Assembly: GCA_947396885.1 (NCBI GenBank)
Contig: OX377205.1
Coordinates: 75,860,969-75,924,968 of the forward strand
Length of the DNA: 64,000 nucleotides
From: Heligmosomoides polygyrus polygyrus
Taxonomy: Eukaryota; Nematoda; Chromadorea; Rhabditida; Heligmosomidae
Reading direction: 5' to 3'
Both the position numbers and the translations under genes were made by a program. The notes beneath the pieces were generated by a model, which was given only the letters and a program-made list of their open reading frames with translations, had not been told where the DNA came from and ran no database searches. Below, in pieces: positions 57,601 through 64,000 of the stretch (positions within the stretch are counted from its first letter, which is position 1; each line of letters opens with the position of its first letter).

Positions 57601-60600
57601 CTAGTTCGAAATCGTCCTAACGATCGCTTTCGTATCACCCCTGGTTGTGCCGTTGGCCCAGGGAGGGAGGCTGCACCATATTAGGTGTTCATATTAGGTT
57701 GGATCTGCCCCATTACCAGCCAGAGCTGCTGTGAAGAATATAACGATGAGACCGCACGACTCCTTTATGTTAGTGAACGAACACCTTGACGGCAGGGCCA
57801 GGAAAGGACGATCATGCGATCGATCATCATAGAGTCCATGCAAGGGAGGGTTTCAAGTCAAGAATAGCTACCGGCAGTCGAAGCCCAAACTGCCGCTCGC
57901 AAGGCCTCGGAGGCGTTTAGGATCCTCGGAAAAGACCTAAAGGTACTGGGGGGGGGGGGGGCCAGATTCATCAACCGCTTTTCGCCCTCTAACGTGAAAT
58001 ACCGCCAAACTCCTGGTATGGCATTCATTAGCACCAGGTTTTGGCGGTATTTTCCCCGTCAGAGGTTGGTAAGCGGTTCATGAATCTGGCCCCAGGCTGG
58101 CATTCTGATTTGGGTGCCCGTGCCTTGATAACAGCCCTGTTTCCGATAGATTGGCCCGTCTGACTTCCTGCAAGGTGTGGGTCTCAGTCTTCCTTTTGGC
58201 TATTTGATCGTAGGAATTTTCTGGGACTGAGGCGAGGTGTGATGCTGTAGCGACACTTTCACCTGATCTCACCTTCCAGGTTCTGAAGAAGGCGATACCT
58301 CCGAAACTCTAGCGAATAAACATCTGTGAAACACCGTGTAGAGCTCATCAAAACACCAGAGACAGTCCCGTAAACAGCGAGACCTACCTTATGGGCCTGC
58401 GATCGCTGTTCAGCTTCTTCCTGCGTCCCTTCTGGAGGCTTCTGCTGTTGAAGCTGTTGAGATTGCGAAATTCGTCTCTCGTTAGCTCGCTGGTGGACAA
58501 GTTGCTAAAAAGAGGTGCACGTTAAGAAGTGTGTAATTCTAGCCATGTGCTGTGTTTTTAATTCTTGCACGATGCAGTTGATCATCGTTAAGCCTCAAGT
58601 GGCTGATACTGACGTTGTAACCTCTCATAACGATGTCTTATTGCGATCAAAACGTTGGCAACAGCCAGGATGAGAACAAGCACCACCTGCTAACCGGGAA
58701 GAAACGCTCTGCACCACTACAATGCTGGCTCTGTTTGGTGGAACCCAACATAAACACCTCGTGAGTCCAGTCTGCGCTCACTCATAGATTGTGAGGAGCT
58801 GGCCGCTGATCTCAGCATGGAAGCAGTCAAGCTGAAGGTCTTCCAAGAACATTACTTCCAGCCACATGAGGCTTAACAGAACTGACTTGAATAATTTCTG
58901 TCAAGACATTCAGCATAACTAGTTTCATGCTGAGATCAGCCGCCTCATCTCCATATATGGGCAAGGGCTGATTGGTTCCATGAGGTGGATGCTGCGTTCG
59001 ATCAAATAACGTCAGCAGTGTAGTCGCGTAGATTTTTTTCGTCTAGCCAGGAGCGGGATTTATCAACGACTTACAGCAATTCAGCAGAAAAAAATACAGC
59101 CGAGATCCCTGATAGCGCGACTTATCAAGCGATACGGTGAAACATTTTCGCTGTATTTTCTCCGTTACATTGCTGCAAGTCATTGATGAATTCGGCCCCA
59201 ACATAGAGGTGGTGCGGGTTCGAGATCCGTCTGGTGCTGGATTTGGAGCTACAAAACATCGTTATGAGGACTTGTCACGCAATAATTTGACATCTCTACC
59301 AACTTGACGAACTGAGCTAGTCCAAAGATCTCATAACAAAGAAAAGAGGACCTAATGCTGCGGCGGGTCTGATGACAGATATAGTTCTTGTGCTTATAAT
59401 CAGAAGTATTGGGGAGGGGGAGGGGATGGATTTGTTTTTGCAGAAGAAGGAGGTTGTTAAGCTGAAACCCAAGCCAATTGCTAAGGCATTTCGCGATCAT
59501 GAAGACGGGTCGTCGTTCATAAATGATCTCAAAATCACGACTGACACTTCAAAATTTTTCGAAGATGACCCACCGCTCTAATTTCTCTGCTCATGGCGGC
59601 AAGTTTACCCGACTTCGACGATCCCTGAGTAGGCGCTAATTTTATCGAGCTAGGCTTCGCGGGCGGAGGGGTGGCTCCTCCATCCATTCGTTCTCCTGAT
59701 AATCTCTTCACTGGCGCATTCTTCCGAATTTCTCGATCAGCAGCCGGCGCTGGTTTGTGCGCATGCGGTTGCAAATCACCTTGAGTAAGACGCTCTGCTG
59801 ACAGGCGCTTTGCTGGTCCTTTTTTCTGGACTTCGAATTCGGTCTCTGGCGTTGTCTTGTCCACTTGCTGTTGTGGGGGACCTCGGCCAATTTTCTCGGC
59901 TGACAGCCGTCTCGCCGGCGATTTCTTCTTAACTTCAGGCTCAGCCTCTGGCGTTGCTCTGTCCACTTGCTGTTGTGGGGTATCTCGGCTAACTCTCTCA
60001 GCTGACAGTCGTCGCGCCGGCGACTTATTCTGAAGCCGTTCTGCTGACAACCTCTTCACCGCTGGCTTCTTCAGGTCTTCCAGTTCTGCTTCAGGGGTTG
60101 GCTTATCCACGTGCTGTTGTGGATGACCTTGACTGATGCGCTCAGCAGACTGCCTCTTCGCCTGTGCATCTTCCTGAACTTTCACCTCAGTTTCTGCAGC
60201 TGGATTGGTTGCCTGCGGTTGCGCAACTGGCTGTTCCTGAACTATTGACAGCTCAATTCCCCGTTTCTGGTCCGGCTTGGGCGCAGACTGAGCAGGTTTC
60301 TTCCCTTCTGGATTCATCCAGAAGTCTATGAACGACTCTTCCGCTTTCCTTGGAGCAGGCGGGGGCTGTTCAGCAGGTAGCTCTGAGTCTTTCTTTTGGC
60401 CACTACCTTTTCTGGGAGAGTCTTTGGCATTCCGAGGAGTTTTGTGGTTTGCCTTAGGAAGGTCAGGTGATTCTGCGCTCTTCTTCTTCCTCACTTTCTT
60501 CTAAAAAGAAGGTTTAGAGTCGTCGTGGTCTTCAAAGATTCATGTATTTTTTAAATCAAATCGGACACTCTTCTAACCAATATTAGCGCATTCAGAATCA

Positions 60601-62285
60601 CACAACTAATATCTTTTAAAACAAAACAAGCTCTTTCCACATTAAAGTAGAAGCTCTTCGCAACCATTAGAATATTTTTGTTCAAATAGAACTTACTATG
60701 TCTTTCTTTGAAATTCTTTAAAATCTCTTGCCCGAGAAGTGACTACATAGTGATTAGAAGGGAAATTTTGTAAAATTTTTATTTTTCAAAGGAACACTAA
60801 TGAGTTAAATTTTGTTTTAAAGTTTTTTGATGCTGCAATCGTTTAGTGTATAAGAGAAAGGGATCACGCCATGCACTGGACTGGATGTTGTGAATTTTAT
60901 TAGATTGATAGCAAAGATTCTGCATGTATGGAGGAACACAGATGTAAAGGTACAACTGGAACAGTTATACAAAGGCACCACACCTCACCGCTGGTTCAAG
61001 TAAGCAGCACTTATCCTATCTATCAATTAAAAAATGCGATCATTCAGCCGTCTACACGACGTGATCACGCATGACGCGATCTCTTCTCTTAATACACTAA
61101 GCGATTGTTGCCTTCCTGCACTTTGAAACAAAATTTAACTCGTTCTTCTCGCTTAGTAGATAAAATTTTTATAAAATTTGAAGCAGGGTGCTCACTTGTT
61201 GGAGCAGTAAAAAATTTCAAACAAAGGCATACTAATTTTTTCGTGAGTAAAGTATGAACTGTTCCAAACGTCTCAGGGGGTCTCTCGTTTAATGTGAGGA
61301 GGATCGTTTGATTTGGAAGATGTTCAGTACGATTTGAAAGGGGTCAAGTTGTTCAGAATAGTGTCCAATTTGATTCGAAAAGTTGGATCTATCCTAGTGG
61401 AGAGGGGCACTTCAGTCAGACTTTTTGAAGACGACGGTGATATCAAAAGTGAACCATTTTAAAAGACAATTTGTCAAAGTAGTGTAGCAGAGAATACCTT
61501 TCCTTGCAATTTTCCATGTAAGAAAGCTGATCCTAGTAGGCTTTTACTTATAGCGTCGCCCCACTCGGACTAGGATAGATCGGGAAGCGTTCAATTCAAT
61601 AGGAAGTGGTATACATGTATATTACACCCAGAAATTTGAGAGCCAGGACCGGTGATAGAATTCAACCTCAATGGAGGAAAAACTGACATGATGCTCCTTC
61701 TTTGAGTCGGAGGCTTTTGGCTGCTCTTCACACGACTTCGAGTCCTCTCTCGATTTGGTCTTCGCGCGCTCTTCTTTGGCGGCCTGCTTCTTGTGGTCCC
61801 ACGTGAAGAATTTGGAAATCTTCCTCTCAAATTCCTTCGATGCAAGTCTGGAATTCTTCTCGACGTTCACCGCCTCCTTCGACGAAGATTTCAACATCCG
61901 TTCCGCTTTTTTGCTCTTTCGATCTGGCTTTCTGGAGTTTTTCCTCTTGAACACCTTCTTTGGACTTAACCTTCGCTTTCCTATGCTCTGCTTCATGCGG
62001 CTGCTTTGAATTGTGCTCGTCTTTGTGACCACCTGAATGCTTCGCACCTTCCGCACTTGACTCTTTCGACACCCTTCCAGCATGTTTTCTGAGCTTCGAC
62101 TCTTTTGATTTCCGCCTTCTTTCTTCGCCCTTCTATGCTCGCCCTCCGTGACTAGGTTTTGAGTCACTCGATTTCGTCCGTCTCTCTTGAACATGGGCTT
62201 TCCCTGCTGATCCCTGAGAGTTTTTCGTACAGTAATTCACAACCGTGTAGCGATGTTCCTCATCGGCTGCATCACCAAAGCCCGT
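54647..62285 (-). CDS. Unrecognised disordered protein with KRLSAER repeats and poly-Gln end, multi-exon, 5'-partial
   Basis: Function unknown. Five minus-strand exons: 62285-61667, 60500-59574, 58504-58388, 57089-57036, 54793-54647 (stop TAA). Each begins after a clear acceptor and, except the first, is a whole number of codons in phase 0. Exon 1 is Lys/Glu/Ser-rich (GGHKDEHNSKQPHEAEH, KFFTWDHKKQAAKEE) with an in-frame TAG (62133-62135) and a one-base excess that shifts frame near 61960. Exon 2 starts KKVRKKKSAESPD, has SFIDFWMNPEG, then about four 40-residue repeats built on K/R-RLSAER and PQQQVDKxTPEAE; each K/R-K/R-L-S is a PKA-type phosphosite. Exon 3 is Gln/Arg-rich, exon 4 is 18 residues, exon 5 ends PKAFQQQQQQ. 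5' exons lie beyond 62285. TAG and frameshift could be decay, assembly error or a missed intron. Confidence 0.65.
54956..55945. mobile_element. Composite foldback: diverged 114-bp-palindrome arms around a SINE, plus tail block
   Basis: The left arm (54956-55075, CAGTAGGTCGGAACGG...) and right arm (55478-55600, ...CCGTTCCGACCTACC) match the arms of the 18176-18407 palindrome, but here 400 bp separate them, including a SINE. The following block 55615-55945 matches 40995-41440. Lies between exons 4 and 5 of the minus-strand gene. Confidence 0.7.
55160..55330 (+). mobile_element. tRNA-like SINE, family 2
   Basis: GTGGCGGCGCAATGGGTAA gives an A-box-like TGGCGCAATGGG and GGTTCGATTCT a good B box about 45 bp later, spaced as in tRNA genes. 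No complete cloverleaf is seen. Shares CAACCAAAGCACTCTGTGT with 9541-9690. Confidence 0.55.
56678..56782. repeat. Small foldback
   Basis: AGGTACATGTTATACTTCGG at the left returns inverted as CCGAAGTATAATATATGTACC at the right around a GC-rich core. In the intron between exons 4 and 5 of the minus-strand gene. Confidence 0.7.
57957..58093. mobile_element. GGGGCCGGATTCAT-type MITE
   Basis: Ends GGGGGCCAGATTCATCAACC and GGTTCATGAATCTGGCCCC; interior foldback AAATACCGCCAAA against TTTTGGCGGTATTTT. A 12-G run (57949-57960) lies at the left end. Confidence 0.75.
58280..58320 (+). ncRNA. Degenerate hammerhead-like motif
   Basis: CTGAAGA (58283-58289), AGG/CCT-type hairpin, GAAA (58303-58306), C-TCTA-G, then AATAAA. 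Aligns block by block with 18066-18120 but lacks the UH cleavage trinucleotide. It lies antisense in an intron. Confidence 0.3.
59050..59199. mobile_element. GGGGCCGGATTCAT-type MITE
   Basis: Ends GAGCGGGATTTATCAACGAC and GTCATTGATGAATTCGGCCCC; interior AATACAGCCGAGATCCC resembles the members at 18739 and 28696. Confidence 0.75.
60501..61666 (-). other. Intron of the minus-strand gene, AT-rich
   Basis: Between the first two visible exons. Strongly AT-rich; carries one MITE (61383-61585) and no coding support. Confidence 0.6.
61383..61585. mobile_element. TTGGATCTATCCTAGT-ended MITE, copy 2
   Basis: Left end TTGGATCTATCCTAGTGG, right end CTCGGACTAGGATAGATCGGG; same family as 25944-26139 with a similar length. 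Confidence 0.65.
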
Positions 62286-62802
62286 CTGAAACGATTGTCG
62301 TTATATTGGTCACAGGACATCGTAACATTTTCCTTCCGTATTCCCTTACAACTGCAGTATCTAGCGAGAAAAGAGGGCAATATTAAATCACAAAGATAGT
62401 TCCGTTAAAATTATGGGTTCATTGGTATCCTGCACACTTTAGAAAACAAGCTCAATTCGAGACGCACTCAGCGAATTGGACTTCCGTTTCACATTCTGAA
62501 TTAACCCCAGAGATCGCTACACATGTCGAATACTTCAGCACTTAGCCTAGGATACTGTAGTAATGAAGGATTTGCTGCACAGATCATGAAACATAGAACG
62601 TTGCTTTCTGGTGAAAGCAAGAATTTCTTTAATTTTCTTCATCAACCAATAGAATAGTATCTTCAAACTTTATATGACTTCCGACTCTCTTAAAAGGGTT
62701 CCTTCTACGACATCTTCATAGAAATACACTGCAAAAAAGCAAGCGGACGTCTTCCCGATGCGGGCGCAGATGCAAATAGGAGCGGCAAATATGTCTAAAA
62801 GG

Positions 62803-62821
62803 ATCTATCTATCTATCTATA
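62803..62821. repeat. (ATCT)n microsatellite
   Basis: Short run of ATCT units immediately upstream of the RTE element. Confidence 0.85.
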
Positions 62822-62839
62822 TACCACTATATAATTGAG

Positions 62840-64000
62840 TTGGTGGCGATGTCCGTTCCTCCACGTGGTGCCACTGGAAACTGCTTGCTTTTGCGAGTCG
62901 AGCAAATCACGGACAATCGAATGCAGGCGACAGGCCCTAGTGACAGGCCGGCCTACGAACACCCAAGTCACATCACATGGTGTATGACAGCTCAAGTGTT
63001 TCGAGATAGTGCTACGGCGTCCGCGGGAGCCGACGCGCACTCGCCAAGCCCGGCGGGTGTGAGAAGTATGCGAGGGTCCCTGATGCGAGGACGGCATCGG
63101 GGGGCAACTGAGCTAGTCCGAAAGTCCCGTAACGTAGGCAAGACCCGCGTAGCAACGTTGAATGTGGGTACGTTGACGGGCCGCTTGTGCGAGTTGGTAG
63201 AAGCACTGGAGCGAAGAAAGATAGATTTCTGTGCGGTGCAGGAGACGAGGTGGTCCTGCAGCAAGTCATGGGACATAGGACGTGGCTTCAAGGCCGTTCT
63301 ATGTGGAAGTCCCAGGACCACCAATGGTGTCGGTATGATCGTCTCCGAGCGTTTCCATGACGCGATTGCAAGCGTAGAACGTTTCGATGACCGCTTGATG
63401 AAGATTGTTGTCGCCGTAGAAGAGCGATGATGTCATTTCTTTTCCGCGTATGCTCCGCAGACAGGTTGCTCCGAGCAGACCAAGGACGAGTTCTGGTCCC
63501 TGCTTGATGAGAAGACAGCGGAAGTGCCGTCACAAGACATGATTGTTGTGGCAGCTGACCTTAATGGTCACGTCGGAGCAGCGAAAGATGGTTACAGCTG
63601 TCATGGTGGTTTTGGCTATGGGTCACGCAACGCCGATGGTGAGCGTATACTTGAGTATGCAGACTCACACGACCTCACCATCGTGAACACCAAGTTTCGA
63701 AAGCGTAACTCCCACCTCATCTCGTTTTATAGCGGGAACGCCAAAACGCAGATCGACTATGTCCTTGTTAGGCGTCGCGACCAAGGTCTTGTCACAGACG
63801 CGAAGACCGTGCCGTATGAGACGGTTGCCACGCAACACCGTCCACTTATCTGCTCGCTGAAGATCACACCTCTGAGGTGTAAACGTGTTGAGCGATGCGG
63901 GACGGCTAGAATCAAATGGTGGCGACTGAAAGAGAAGGAAATAGCTGTTATTTCTCGAATTTGGTTGCCGACGGTAACAACTGTCGACGAAACCTGGAAG
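62840..64000 (+). pseudogene. RTE-clade LINE, 5' endonuclease region, runs off the right edge
   Basis: The plus-strand frame carries an APE-type endonuclease: TRVATLNVGTLTGR, DFCAVQETRWS (catalytic Glu), SAYAPQTG, VVAADLNGHVG, KTQIDYVLVRRR and THRPLI-like QHRPLICSL. This is the standard order of motifs in RTE elements. One in-frame TGA (63428-63430) comes just before CHFFSAYAPQTG; otherwise the frame stays open to the edge, where VDETWK matches the point at which the truncated copy at 39100 starts. It nicks target DNA for retrotransposition in intact relatives. Confidence 0.88.

Overview
This window looks like a gene-poor, transposon-rich stretch of a nematode genome. I infer a clade V strongylid, possibly a hookworm or relative. 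Introns open with GT and close on a nematode-like TTTCAG or TTTTAG, genes are split into many short exons, and the repeats (CR1/L2-like and RTE LINEs, mariners, Penelope-like RT, tRNA-derived SINEs, many foldback MITEs) fit that group. An intact 1,284-bp mariner matches in size the 'bandit' mariner I remember being described from dog hookworm; I cannot confirm identity here. A 200-N assembly gap lies at 30222-30421.

Layout. (1) 516-16716, plus strand: the RNA helicase A / DHX9 / maleless orthologue (rha-1), missing only its 5' end, spread over about 27 exons that I could trace from dsRBD1 to an RGG tail. (2) 17118-29758, plus strand: an 11-exon UPF3 / SMG-4 orthologue (nonsense-mediated decay). 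Its start codon is 402 bp after the rha-1 stop, so the pair is a candidate operon. (3) 29.8-48.3 kb: an intergenic graveyard of mobile elements, including a gag-protease retroelement without visible pol, a decayed RTE, a hAT fragment, CR1-like fragments, an internally deleted mariner, a 42-bp minisatellite and several foldbacks. (4) 48394-62285, minus strand: exons of one or two unrecognised, disordered, Lys/Ser/Pro/Gln-rich proteins. Every exon is a phase 0-0 module, one carries repeats built on K/R-R-L-S-A-E-R, and there are two alternative-looking terminal exons. (5) 62.8 kb to the right edge: the 5' endonuclease part of another RTE.

The two recognisable genes act on RNA: RHA-1 unwinds RNA and RNA-DNA duplexes, and SMG-4 links translation termination to mRNA decay. 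The rest is dominated by repeat families whose members recur within the window: seven copies of a GGGGCCGGATTCAT-ended MITE, three copies of a tRNA-like SINE (one with a perfect 10-bp target duplication), two copies of a TTGGATCTATCCTAGT MITE, and a perfect 114-bp-arm palindrome with diverged relatives. Three short stretches resemble the hammerhead-ribozyme core known from Penelope-like elements. No rRNA genes, ordinary tRNA genes or CRISPR arrays were seen.
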